64,000 nt of DNA from JAFLCA01 sp041907145 (lineage in GTDB: Bacteria; Bdellovibrionota_C; UBA2361; JAFLCA01), in the NCBI GenBank assembly GCA_041907145.1, contig JAYRHW010000189.1, forward strand, positions 1-64,000, read 5' to 3'. Under the pieces are notes generated by a model that was not told where the DNA came from, searched no databases, and saw nothing but the letters and a program-made list of their open reading frames with translations. Numbering within the stretch: the stretch's first letter is position 1; the number at the start of each line of letters is the position of its first letter. Made by a program: the position numbers and the translations under genes. Of this stretch, positions 15,737 to 24,561 are shown piece after piece.

Positions 15737-16990
15737 TTAGCTGCGCGCTGCGATATCACGGCGCAGCTGTCTGCCGCGAAACTGAATCATATCAGCTGCG
15801 CGGTAAACACGGCTTCGCGCCTCGTCGATATCCTTACCAATCGCGGTCACATTGAGGACACGGCCTCCCGAGGTAACCAGACGACCACGCTCGGCAAGGG
15901 CAGTACCGGCATGAAACACGACAGCACCCGGCATCGACTGGGCAAATTCAATCCCAGTAATCTCGTCGCCTTTGGCGACAGCCCCTGGATAACCTGCTGC
16001 CGCGAGCACTACGCAAACTGCCGCCTCTGATTTCCAACGCGGCGCGGTGGCATTTCCACTTACGAGACCAAACAGCAGCTCGAACAAGTCGCTATCCAAG
16101 CGCCGCATAATCGACTGAGTCTCAGGATCACCGAGCCTAGCGTTGAACTCCAAGACTGACACCTTGCCGGAGGAACTGATCATCAGTCCGGCGTATAGAA
16201 AGCCCTGGAACGGCATGCCGCGGCGTTCCATTTCCTTGAGCACCGGACGAATAACGTGCTGGATGCTCCAGGCAGCTTGCTCCTCCGTCAAATGCGGCGT
16301 AGGGCTGACGGTGCCCATGCCGCCCGTATTAGGACCCCGATCTCCATCGCCAATCCGCTTATAATCATGGGCGGGAGCGAGCGAAAGCACGTCTCGGCCG
16401 TTCGTCGCGACAATCAGCGATGCCTCGCGGCCCTCGAGAAACTGCTCAGCGATCACTTTGCTGCATTGAAGCTCGCCAAAGAGCCCCTGCAACGCCTCGG
16501 AGCGCTGAGACGCATCAAGGCAAACAAAGACCCCCTTCCCGGCTGCCAAGCCATCAGCCTTCAGAACAACGGGCTCAGGATGCTGTCCCAGCCATTCCTC
16601 AGCTGCTTCTCGCGTCGTGAACTCTGCGTAGCCGGCTGTTGGCACGCTGGACGCAACCATCACGGACTTTGCAAAACTCTTCGATCCCTCTAGCTGAGCT
16701 GCGGCCTGAGTTGGTCCAAATACTCTGAGACCACGCTCCCGAAAACAGTCAACGATGCCAAGGGTAAGAGGCAGCTCTGGCCCCACAATCGTCAAATCGA
16801 TTTTATGCTGTTCGGCGAACTCGGCGAGTTTCTCGATCTCATTGACGGCAATCGACACATTTTCGGCGACAGTGCCGGTTCCAGGATTTCCCGGAGCACA
16901 GAAAATCTTCGATACAGCCTTCGACTGCTGCAACTTCCAGCAAAGCGCATGCTCGCGCCCGCCATTGCCGATAACCAGAACCTTATGCAT
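15737..16990 (-). CDS. purD: Phosphoribosylamine-glycine ligase
   Basis: ATP-grasp enzyme that joins glycine to phosphoribosylamine in de novo purine synthesis. It shows the N-terminal VLVIGNGGREHALCWKL, the ATP-binding ADGLAAGKGV, the family signature FNARLGDPETQ and the PNTGGMGTVSP loop. With the start used here the protein has 417 residues, the normal length; the frame is open 14 codons further but that extension has no similarity, and GGGGGG precedes the chosen ATG. It lies 13 bases after purH and is surely co-transcribed with it. Confidence 0.97.
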   Translation of the reverse strand: MHKVLVIGNGGREHALCWKLQQSKAVSKIFCAPGNPGTGTVAENVSIAVNEIEKLAEFAEQHKIDLTIVGPELPLTLGIVDCFRERGLRVFGPTQAAAQLEGSKSFAKSVMVASSVPTAGYAEFTTREAAEEWLGQHPEPVVLKADGLAAGKGVFVCLDASQRSEALQGLFGELQCSKVIAEQFLEGREASLIVATNGRDVLSLAPAHDYKRIGDGDRGPNTGGMGTVSPTPHLTEEQAAWSIQHVIRPVLKEMERRGMPFQGFLYAGLMISSSGKVSVLEFNARLGDPETQSIMRRLDSDLFELLFGLVSGNATAPRWKSEAAVCVVLAAAGYPGAVAKGDEITGIEFAQSMPGAVVFHAGTALAERGRLVTSGGRVLNVTAIGKDIDEARSRVYRAADMIQFRGRQLRRDIAARS

Positions 16991-17003
16991 CCCCCCAAGT
17001 CTC

Positions 17004-18554
17004 CTAGTGCCTAAAATGCCGGTCAGGAGCAAAGACGAGGCTCACATTTACCCGATTTGCACTGGCAATTACGTCAGCATCGCGCTTTGACCCAGAGGGA
17101 GCAACAATGGTGGTAATACCATGCCCAGCCAAGCTCTCGACGGAATCGGTGAACGGGAAGAAGGCATCTGATGCCGCCACCGCGCCTTTAAGGTCATGCT
17201 CGTGTCGCTTTGCCTTGGCGAGGGCCAAGTCGACTGAGTCTATGCGGCTCATTTGACCGGCCCCGACCCCAATCAGCATTCCGTCCTTGGCAATCGTGAT
17301 GGCATTAGATTTCACATGCGAGCAGAGCATCCAAGCAAACTGCAGATCCCGAAGCTCCTGCGCCGACGGCTGCCGGGTACTTACGACCTCGAGCCCCTGC
17401 ACTTGAGAAATTTGATTGTCGCGCTCTTGCGCCAAATATCCTCCAGCCGATGAGCGCAGCTCAGTGATTGCTGGAGCCAGAGTAGCGAAGGTCATGATGC
17501 GAAGATTTTTGCTCTTTTTGAGAACAGCAAGCGCCGCGTCGTCATAGCTTGGCGCAATAACTATCTCAGCGAAATCTTCTTTCACATCCTCGGCAACATC
17601 GGAGTCCACTCTTTGATTAAATGCAATTATTCCCCCGAAGTGACTGCGGGGATCGCAGCGCTTAGCTTTCTTGAGTGCCTCCAGCAGGGAGCCGCCAACC
17701 GCTGCGCCGCAAGGATTAAGGTGCTTGATAATGACCGCAGCGGCCGTACTTTCCGGGAACATGCGGATGATGCGCATGGCAGCATCAAAATCCAGGAGGT
17801 TATTATAGGAGAGTTCCTTGCCATGGAACTGCTGCCAGTCACGGGGCGGCGCACCCACCGCGCGGTAGTACAGAGCCTTCTGCTGCGGATTTTCTCCATA
17901 GCGCAGTTCCTGTTCGCGCTGAAGGACCACTCCGTTAATGTTGGGGAATCCGTCGCTGCTTGATAGTCCCGAAAAATACTTGGCAATTTCGAGATTGTCG
18001 TAAGCCAATTGGGTAAAAACCTTCACCGCCAGCTCCCGCCTGAAGGCGAAGCAGCTCTCAGCATCGTTTGCACGCAGTGCTTGAAGCACATGAGGATAAT
18101 CCAGCGGATCGATTATCGGGAAGACGCCCTGGTGATTCTTTGCAGCCGCCCGAATCATGGTAGGGCCACCTACATCAACGAGCTCAATCATTTGCTTGTT
18201 ATCTTTGGCCCGTTCGGAAGTTACGTTCTTGACGAATGGGTATAAATTCACGGCGGCGATATCGATCGGCAAGATCCCTTCGTCGGCGAGCTGCTGCATA
18301 TGGGAAGGGTCGTCACGACGCGCGAGTAATCCAGCGTGAATCTTTGGGTGCAGTGTCTTTACCCGTCCATCGAGGATTTCCTTCTGTCCGGTATATTCTT
18401 CAATGGGGAGCGACTTAATTCCCGCGGCGGTGAGAACTTTGGCGGTGCCTGACGTCGTGAGCAACGTGTAGCCGAGTGCCGTCAGGCCGCGGGCGAAATC
18501 TTCTAGTCCAGTTCGATCGGAGACGCTTAACAGCGCTGCCTTCTTTGCTTGCAT
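17004..18554 (-). CDS. purH: Bifunctional AICAR transformylase/IMP cyclohydrolase
   Basis: Catalyses the last two steps of IMP synthesis. The IMP cyclohydrolase domain is N-terminal (AALLSVSDRTGLEDFARGL, then GRVKTLHPKIHAGLLARRD) and the AICAR formyltransferase domain follows, with RYGENPQQKALYYR, VIIKHLNPCGAA and the closing DAFFPFTDSVE. The 516 residues are normal. I chose the ATG preceded by GGGGG; 31 upstream codons are open but overlap the end of the phosphatase gene and are not conserved. It forms an operon with purD. A weak TATAGG box lies about 30 bases before the start. Confidence 0.97.
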   Translation of the reverse strand: MQAKKAALLSVSDRTGLEDFARGLTALGYTLLTTSGTAKVLTAAGIKSLPIEEYTGQKEILDGRVKTLHPKIHAGLLARRDDPSHMQQLADEGILPIDIAAVNLYPFVKNVTSERAKDNKQMIELVDVGGPTMIRAAAKNHQGVFPIIDPLDYPHVLQALRANDAESCFAFRRELAVKVFTQLAYDNLEIAKYFSGLSSSDGFPNINGVVLQREQELRYGENPQQKALYYRAVGAPPRDWQQFHGKELSYNNLLDFDAAMRIIRMFPESTAAAVIIKHLNPCGAAVGGSLLEALKKAKRCDPRSHFGGIIAFNQRVDSDVAEDVKEDFAEIVIAPSYDDAALAVLKKSKNLRIMTFATLAPAITELRSSAGGYLAQERDNQISQVQGLEVVSTRQPSAQELRDLQFAWMLCSHVKSNAITIAKDGMLIGVGAGQMSRIDSVDLALAKAKRHEHDLKGAVAASDAFFPFTDSVESLAGHGITTIVAPSGSKRDADVIASANRVNVSLVFAPDRHFRH

Positions 18555-18630
18555 GAATAGCCCCCAAAATGCAGAGATTTCAATGGCGATCCTATAGCAC
18601 TTTGTAGGGGTAAAAAACAGCGCGGGGGGC

Positions 18631-20856
18631 TTACTGCGAAGCCGCAACCTGCTCGGACGACGAAGCCTCGTTCAAAGCGGTACCGGCACCAGAGTCGCTG
18701 GCGGCCGAGCCTCCCTGGTCAAACGACTCAGGGCTAATATGGTTGAGCTCCTCGAGTTCAGCGGCTGCGACATCGCGCTCCCGCATGAGCTCCTTGCGCT
18801 TCATCTCCTTGGCGCGAGAATCGCTTCCCATGAGGATCTTCACATATTCCTCGCTGCGTCTGAGATTTTCAATCTCTACCAGCAACTTGTCGCGCTGAAG
18901 AGTCAATTCGGCAATGGCCCGGTCCGACTCCGATACCTCCTTATCGATGGCCCTGCGAACTTCCTCGGCCAGTTCACGCTGGCGATCCTTGCGCACCCTG
19001 GCGAGATCGAAGACCTTTCGTTCTTGCGCAGCATCAGAGGGATTATAGCGCAAAACCTCGGCCTCCTTGAGGTATGACCAAGTCGCCAGCTCGAAAATTT
19101 CCTTCTTGTCCTTTACTCCGGGCGAAGCTACTGCAACTTCTGTCGCAAGATTGATTGGATCGGTGGTTTGCAGACGCTTTCGCCGGCCGTACCAAACCGC
19201 CAGGCGGCGAGTAGCCACATCAATCTGTCCGCGCAGCTCATCCTCTTGGGAATCCATGGACTCCCGCTTGATCCTAGTATCCTTTAACTGATCGACGAGT
19301 TTAGCGCTCAATGGTTTCTCGAACGCGCCGATTTTATCCTCGAGATCCAGGAGCAACTCGCGCAGCATTCCCTTTCGTCGAGTAATTCTGTTTATATCCT
19401 CATTGGTGACCGCTCCACTACGACCGGCCTCATCATGCGCACCGTTGTGTGCGTCAGAAGGCAAACTGGGAGGCAAATCAGAGAATCCCAGCCGCAGAGC
19501 CGGCGACATCGAGCGTTGGTTCATGTCGGCGGCCGGCACTTCGGCGTCAAACTTTGCGATCTGGGCCTGCGGTATGATCGGAGGCAGTACATCCTCGTGC
19601 TCGCGAGCATCATTGTTGCCGCCCATGAGCCTAGGGGCAAAGAATCCGCCCACAAAGCTTACGAGCGTCAGCGCAAAGGCTCCCGCGAGAAGCAGAGTAC
19701 GGGAAAACCGAGGTCGCTGATTCTCCGTCGATGCTGCCTGTGCTTCTGCGACTTGAGCGGCCGCTTCAGCCTGCTGCTCGGAGACCTTCTCCTGCGAAGC
19801 CTGAGCAGCGGCCATGTCAACCGTTGGTCGTAATTTGGGAGATTTCTTACCGGTGGCAGCCTGAGCATGCGCTTTAGTTTCTGCTATCGTCTTTTCTTGA
19901 GCGGCTGGCTGTCCCTTCTCGGCCTCATCATGCTTGCCATTCGACATCGAGATAGGCGGCGCTTCCTCGCTCGAAGCTACATTTGACTCGGCCTCGCCGT
20001 TCACATGAGCTTCATCAGCCTCTGATTTCGTAATTTCAGCATCGACAGCAGGTGTCGAAGTAGGCTCATAATCCTCGGGGCCCATAGGAAAGGACTCGCC
20101 AATTTCGATCACAATGACCGTGACGTTATCAGTGCCGCCACGTTCGTTGGCGAGCTTTATCAATTTCTGGACCGCGACATCGATATAGTTATCTTGCACG
20201 ATGGTCGCGATCTCGTGGCCGTGTACAAGATTGTAGAGCCCATCCGAACACATGATATAAATATCACCGCGCGCAGGGCCGTCCTGGCAGACCCAACAGT
20301 CAACTTCGACGGAAGGCGCAGGCCCCAAAGAACGTGTCAGCATGTGAGAAACGGGGTGGTTGTCGGCCTGCTCGGCAGAAATCGCCCCGGAGCGCAAAAG
20401 TTCCTGCACCAATGTATGATCGACGGTAAGCTGTTGGATGCTATTGTCGCGAACGCGGTAAGCGCGAGAATCGCCGACACTCGAGATAATCATATTCGAG
20501 CCGACGAATCCTAGCCCCACGAAGGTGGTACCCATCCCGGCTAGGGCAGGATCACCGGTGCCCTTTTCAAAAATCTCCGTATTGGCGTGCTCGACGGCTG
20601 AAGTTATTGCAGCTTCGTTTAGTTCGGTCTTATCCTCGAGACATTCCTTGAGCACGTTAATAGCCAAATTTGAGGCTATCCCTCCACCCTTAACTCCTCC
20701 CATACCGTCTGCGACGATGAAGAGCTTGAAGCCTCCATTTTCAATGATTCCAAATGAGTCCTGATTCTCTTCGCGCCTAAGACCGATGTCGCTGCCAGCA
20801 GCATGCTTTACCGCCTCAAGCGGGTTTGCGGTGACAGGAACGGTTTCCGTACTCAT
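18631..20856 (-). CDS. PP2C-type protein phosphatase with membrane anchor and coiled coil
   Basis: Residues 18-255 form a bacterial PP2C (Stp1/PrpC-like) Ser/Thr phosphatase with metal-binding residues in RREENQDSFG, VADGMGG (48-54), GDSR (128-131), SDGLYNLV (204-211) and GTDNV (241-245). An Ala/Glu-rich linker (260-380) leads to one membrane segment (about 386-407). The rest (about 480-720) is charged and helical, a likely periplasmic coiled coil. The phosphatase would be cytoplasmic, with the coiled coil outside as a possible sensor or scaffold. No partner kinase gene is adjacent. The length is about three times a simple PP2C. It lies upstream of purH in the same direction. Confidence 0.9.
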   Translation of the reverse strand: MSTETVPVTANPLEAVKHAAGSDIGLRREENQDSFGIIENGGFKLFIVADGMGGVKGGGIASNLAINVLKECLEDKTELNEAAITSAVEHANTEIFEKGTGDPALAGMGTTFVGLGFVGSNMIISSVGDSRAYRVRDNSIQQLTVDHTLVQELLRSGAISAEQADNHPVSHMLTRSLGPAPSVEVDCWVCQDGPARGDIYIMCSDGLYNLVHGHEIATIVQDNYIDVAVQKLIKLANERGGTDNVTVIVIEIGESFPMGPEDYEPTSTPAVDAEITKSEADEAHVNGEAESNVASSEEAPPISMSNGKHDEAEKGQPAAQEKTIAETKAHAQAATGKKSPKLRPTVDMAAAQASQEKVSEQQAEAAAQVAEAQAASTENQRPRFSRTLLLAGAFALTLVSFVGGFFAPRLMGGNNDAREHEDVLPPIIPQAQIAKFDAEVPAADMNQRSMSPALRLGFSDLPPSLPSDAHNGAHDEAGRSGAVTNEDINRITRRKGMLRELLLDLEDKIGAFEKPLSAKLVDQLKDTRIKRESMDSQEDELRGQIDVATRRLAVWYGRRKRLQTTDPINLATEVAVASPGVKDKKEIFELATWSYLKEAEVLRYNPSDAAQERKVFDLARVRKDRQRELAEEVRRAIDKEVSESDRAIAELTLQRDKLLVEIENLRRSEEYVKILMGSDSRAKEMKRKELMRERDVAAAELEELNHISPESFDQGGSAASDSGAGTALNEASSSEQVAASQ

Positions 20857-21235
20857 TTCGTAGCGCGGCGAAGAACGGCGGGAAAAAACTCGAAAAAACT
20901 CAGTACTATTATACTGGATACCCGCCGGTTTTTGAAATTTTCAAAACCTAACCAATGGCACGCCAAAGCTTCCCAAAAAAACCCAGCGCGACTATCTCGA
21001 TATGTCGGCTAACGCCTCAATTTTACTTCTAGCTATTTTATAACCGACTGAAATCGCTAGAAAAAATCTTTTAGGCTGCTAAAAGCACAGCATGATTGAG
21101 ATAAGAAGTAAGATATTTCGAAGGGTTAGGAGGATTCGGAAAACTCTCCTCCCCTAAGCGCGGCTGCCCTGCAGATCGGCTCCCTGGATTGACCCCGAAC
21201 AGCCGACAGGCAAAAGCCACCGGTCTACCGCAAGC
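20857..21235. other. Intergenic region with phosphatase promoter
   Basis: Near its left end is a TATAAT box for the phosphatase gene, with a near-palindrome GGTTTTTGAAATTTTCAAAACC (20927-20948) over the -35 position. The right part, downstream of the SPOR gene on the minus strand, has AGGAGGA and TCTCCTCC that could pair weakly near 21130-21153, but no T run follows. No gene or RNA was recognised. Confidence 0.45.
20908..20913 (-). promoter_or_regulatory. Promoter -10 box of the phosphatase gene
   Basis: A perfect TATAAT on the minus strand, about 50 bases before the phosphatase ATG. The -35 position at 17 bases spacing reads TTCAAA, a partial match that lies within the near-palindrome at 20927-20948, so a bound repressor there could block it. 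Confidence 0.55.
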
Positions 21236-22288
21236 CTACTTAACAGCTCGCAGAAATGGCTCCCCTTGGATATAGCTCTCCCGCTTTAGCTGCCCAACGA
21301 GGCGATCGGCCTGCGGCCTGCCTTGCTCAGGTCCGACAAGCACGCGGTAATACTCATCACCCCGCACTCGTGCGACTTCAATCATCACCGGGAACCCGGA
21401 AGACTTCAGCCGAGCCGCTAGGCTATTGGCATCTTGAATCTTTCTAGGTGCTGCAACCTGGGCAAACCAGCCAGCTGGAATCTTTTCGCGGATTAAGCTC
21501 GAAGGATGCTGCTCCTTCGCCGGAGCGAGAGGTTCAACCGACTTCTCCTTCTTCGCAACTTCTCCCTGCTTCAGGGCCGGAGTATTGCTCGATAGCGAGG
21601 CTGCTGCACCTTGGCTCTTAACTGTACCCGACTCGGTCTTGTTCGGCTTATCAGCAATCAACGAACCCAAGGTCTTCGTTTGAGTCGGCTTGGCCCCCGA
21701 TGATGGAGCCCTATCATCTGAAGTCCCCACGAGAGCGTGCTGGGCACTTCCAGCCTCTTGCTCGGCACGACCGGCAGCCACCTCACGCTCGAGCACCGCT
21801 CCCAGACTTTCCTGTCTGCGGCCAGCAGGGACGCTGCCTTCAGCGAGACTTGTGGTGGATTCCTTCTTAACAACTGGTTGTGGCAGATCCTGAGTCACTG
21901 GCGCGGACTCGGCTGACTTAATCGTGCCCAGAGGAATATCGACTGCTGCCCCGGCCTCCCGCTTAAGCTCAGAGTCCGAGACGACTGGTTGACTTAGCTT
22001 GGCATAGACCTCGGATGTGGTTTCGTCACGGGGACCCATGCCGTCGGAGGCAATCGGAATGCGCGCAACATTTGCAAGGCTGCGCTCCAGCGCCGACTCG
22101 AACCCGACCGCGCGCCCCGAGGAGAATCCAATATAGAAGGCACAGGCCATGGAGCCTGTCACAATGCCCAAAAGTATCACGAGTTGCGTCAGGCCCAGCC
22201 TAAGTTCCCACTGCTGGAGGTTTCTCTTGTTCATAGTCGCCAAGGGTTTAACGGTAGGTCGGGTACGCGGTCCCGGCATCACTGCCAT
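21236..22288 (-). CDS. SPOR-domain membrane protein
   Basis: A 350-residue inner-membrane protein: a short cytoplasmic start, one membrane segment (about 35-56, TQLVILLGIVTGSMACAFYI), a long Ala/Lys/Ser-rich disordered periplasmic linker and a C-terminal SPOR domain (about 270-350, GWFAQVAAPRKIQDANSLAA then EYYRVLVGP). SPOR domains bind glycan strands stripped of peptides at the division septum, so it should gather at division or cell-wall remodelling sites. The downstream position after the ArgRS-like gene repeats the argS-SPOR pair that I recall from delta-proteobacteria. GAGG lies 8 bases before the ATG, and the gap to the upstream gene is 3 bases. Confidence 0.88.
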   Translation of the reverse strand: MAVMPGPRTRPTVKPLATMNKRNLQQWELRLGLTQLVILLGIVTGSMACAFYIGFSSGRAVGFESALERSLANVARIPIASDGMGPRDETTSEVYAKLSQPVVSDSELKREAGAAVDIPLGTIKSAESAPVTQDLPQPVVKKESTTSLAEGSVPAGRRQESLGAVLEREVAAGRAEQEAGSAQHALVGTSDDRAPSSGAKPTQTKTLGSLIADKPNKTESGTVKSQGAAASLSSNTPALKQGEVAKKEKSVEPLAPAKEQHPSSLIREKIPAGWFAQVAAPRKIQDANSLAARLKSSGFPVMIEVARVRGDEYYRVLVGPEQGRPQADRLVGQLKRESYIQGEPFLRAVK

Positions 22289-22291
22289 AAC

Positions 22292-23476
22292 TCAATCCTC
22301 TTCGAAGTCACACAGAGTTATACTATCCGATAGGCTTTGAACCGCACCAGCTAAAATCTGCTGCTCTGGGCCATGCGGCCCGTCTTTCGACAAGGCAATA
22401 CGGAAATCAGGGCTGTTCAAAACTCTGCTAACTTGCGAGAGCAAATCGCGTAATGCATCGGAACATCTGGTTACCTCTCCAAAGTGTGCCGCCCGTATTA
22501 GAAACAAGCGAAGAAACCGGCGACGGATTGCTATAGTTCGAAGGCGCGGCGCAAGGGCTTCGATATCCCCTAATGGCTCAAGATTTTGTTTAGGCGGGCC
22601 TGGCAGCAGCTTCTCTCCACGTTCACTGACGGCCTGCCAGTACCAAAAAAGATTGGCATCCTCGGACGATCGCGGCACGAAGAAATCAATCTCCGACCCG
22701 GGCAGCGACTCACTCAAATACCAACAGAGATTTCTAAGCTCCGCGTCCTTCCATGCTGCAAAATCTTGCGGCAACTCTCGGTGGGTTCGAAACTCGAGCC
22801 AGGGACCTGTTGGCGAGTTTACCCGCAGCCGTTCCGAGTCGGCGCCCAAACTTTGACAGAGCAGGGAGAATTCACTGCGCGCGAGGGTCTGCGGAGGCAG
22901 CCAGACCGTCACGAGCTCTCTCGACCCCGCGAAGTCTGATTTTACTATCTCCGTAAGGGAGTCTGCCGGCTGCTCCTTTTGCATAGACGTCAACACTTGC
23001 CGAACAACTTCGGGCAAGCTGCCGGTCAGCATTCTTCCTCCAAGCTTAAATCGAACAGGGCAATTAAATGCCCGTGCCAACGCGTACTGAGTGCACGCTA
23101 CGAGGGCTATGCGCAGGTAGGAAAGCGGGGGCTGAAAGTTGCTATATGCCGGCAGCACTATGCCAAGGCCGGCTGTCTCCAGAGACTCAGGTTCAATGGT
23201 AAAAATATCATTCGGGTGCTCAAAGCGGACATTTAAATAGCCTCGCAGAATAGAGACTTCCAGGCCGGGAGGAAGGTTCCAAGCGCCGATAATTTCCTTG
23301 CAGATTGCATCCGGATGCAGCCCCGTTTGCGCCGCCAGATCAATTCCAACCGCACAGCCGACATCTCCCAGCGAAAGATCGATAAGCGGCTGAAACTGGG
23401 CCTGTCGAACGAATTGCGGCCAAAGCCCGCGCACTACCTTGGTCAAGGCGGAATCCAGATCTGCGAGTGCAGTCAT
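22292..23476 (-). CDS. Divergent arginyl-tRNA synthetase-like protein without catalytic motifs
   Basis: A 394-residue protein that resembles ArgRS at its N-terminus: DVGCAVGIDLAAQTG (about 38-52) and LRGYLNVRFE (about 78-86) correspond to the ArgRS additional domain and its closing GFINFRL motif. Where the HIGH motif should follow there is PLSYLRIALVACTQYALARA (about 117-136), with both histidines lost. No KMSKS-like loop is visible and the core is about 200 residues short. The C-terminal helices (about 300-375) could be a reduced DALR anticodon domain. It cannot be a normal synthetase; a true argS must be elsewhere. It overlaps the CCA-enzyme gene by four bases and precedes the SPOR gene. 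The relationship is inferred from short motifs. Confidence 0.5.
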   Translation of the reverse strand: MTALADLDSALTKVVRGLWPQFVRQAQFQPLIDLSLGDVGCAVGIDLAAQTGLHPDAICKEIIGAWNLPPGLEVSILRGYLNVRFEHPNDIFTIEPESLETAGLGIVLPAYSNFQPPLSYLRIALVACTQYALARAFNCPVRFKLGGRMLTGSLPEVVRQVLTSMQKEQPADSLTEIVKSDFAGSRELVTVWLPPQTLARSEFSLLCQSLGADSERLRVNSPTGPWLEFRTHRELPQDFAAWKDAELRNLCWYLSESLPGSEIDFFVPRSSEDANLFWYWQAVSERGEKLLPGPPKQNLEPLGDIEALAPRLRTIAIRRRFLRLFLIRAAHFGEVTRCSDALRDLLSQVSRVLNSPDFRIALSKDGPHGPEQQILAGAVQSLSDSITLCDFEED

Positions 23477-24561
23477 AGCACCAGTCCTCGGCGCTTCAGC
23501 TCCAAGGCTGCCCAGTCGCCGGCCTCACAAAGCCCAGCGGCAAGTAGTATTTCATCGGGGTAGGCAGCAACGTCACCCTGCAGCGGCCGGTGCGCTGCGC
23601 TGGCCTCCGCCAAATTTTGAAACTGCAACGCAAGCTTCTTAGAAAGGCCAAACCCTCGCAGACAGTCAGAGTGCGCCTCAACCGGCTGCAGCGCAGCACA
23701 AAGGGCTGGGAACACAGCTGCGCGCTGCTCAAGTTTCCGATAGTTGGAGGAAGATTGATATCGCGCCCAACAGGAAAGAAATTTTTTTACACAACCGCTT
23801 AGCGCATCGACTTGCTCAAGCACTCCCCAGACAGCCAGTAGTCGCAAGGACTCAAGTGGATTCGCCTCAAACAGCACCTTCCTCAGTTCATTGAGCTTGC
23901 GCTGCTCGGATATGGAGCCGAATACATCCGCACTCACTGCTGCACTGACCAGCTGCGCGGTCTGCGATTCGAGGTTGCCGCCCAGGCGCACCGCATACCG
24001 AGCAGCTCGAAAAATTCTGGTCGGATCGTCAAAAAAGCTTCGCTCGTGCAACACGCGCACGATTTTTGCATCGAGGTCCGCGAGGCCCTGAAATCTGTCC
24101 AGGACCTTAAGCCGCAGCGCTGCGGCCGATATTTGTTGAGGCAAGAGATCTCCGACAGGTATGGCCATCGCGTTAATCGAAAAGTCTCTCCGTTGTAAAT
24201 CAGCCTCTATCGAGGCCAGCGCTACCGTAGGCAACGCGCCGGGCTTGGCATACATTTCAGTTCGAGACGATGCCAAGTCAATTTCGTCGATTACGGCAAA
24301 GCGCTCGGGTCTTACTATCTTGGCAGTGTAGAAGCTATCGAAACGCTTAAGGCTACCGCCGGATAGCTTTTGGAATTCCTCCGCAAACAGAAGCGCATTG
24401 CCCTCAATGAGAAAATCAATGTCCTTGTCGAGCGGGCGCTGTCCAAGAAAAATATCGCGCACCACGCCGCCCACGACATAGGATCGCATGGACAGCTTTT
24501 CTGCCTGCGAGGATATCGCCTGAAAAATGGCGCGCTGCTCGGGCGAAAAAAGTTCAGTCAT
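23473..24561 (-). CDS. CCA-adding / poly(A) polymerase family nucleotidyltransferase
   Basis: Class II tRNA nucleotidyltransferase-like head domain: YVVGGVVRDIFLG (28-40), the metal-binding DKDIDF (45-50) and RRDFSINAMA (124-133), followed by the RIFRAARYAVRL helix that binds tRNA in this family. It would add CCA to tRNA ends or adenylate RNA. At 362 residues it is shorter than enzymes with an HD domain. It is translationally coupled to the ArgRS-like gene (four-base overlap) and overlaps the amidase gene by eight bases, so a tRNA-related pair sits between two cell-wall genes. CCA addition versus poly(A) addition cannot be decided here. Confidence 0.88.
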   Translation of the reverse strand: MTELFSPEQRAIFQAISSQAEKLSMRSYVVGGVVRDIFLGQRPLDKDIDFLIEGNALLFAEEFQKLSGGSLKRFDSFYTAKIVRPERFAVIDEIDLASSRTEMYAKPGALPTVALASIEADLQRRDFSINAMAIPVGDLLPQQISAAALRLKVLDRFQGLADLDAKIVRVLHERSFFDDPTRIFRAARYAVRLGGNLESQTAQLVSAAVSADVFGSISEQRKLNELRKVLFEANPLESLRLLAVWGVLEQVDALSGCVKKFLSCWARYQSSSNYRKLEQRAAVFPALCAALQPVEAHSDCLRGFGLSKKLALQFQNLAEASAAHRPLQGDVAAYPDEILLAAGLCEAGDWAALELKRRGLVL

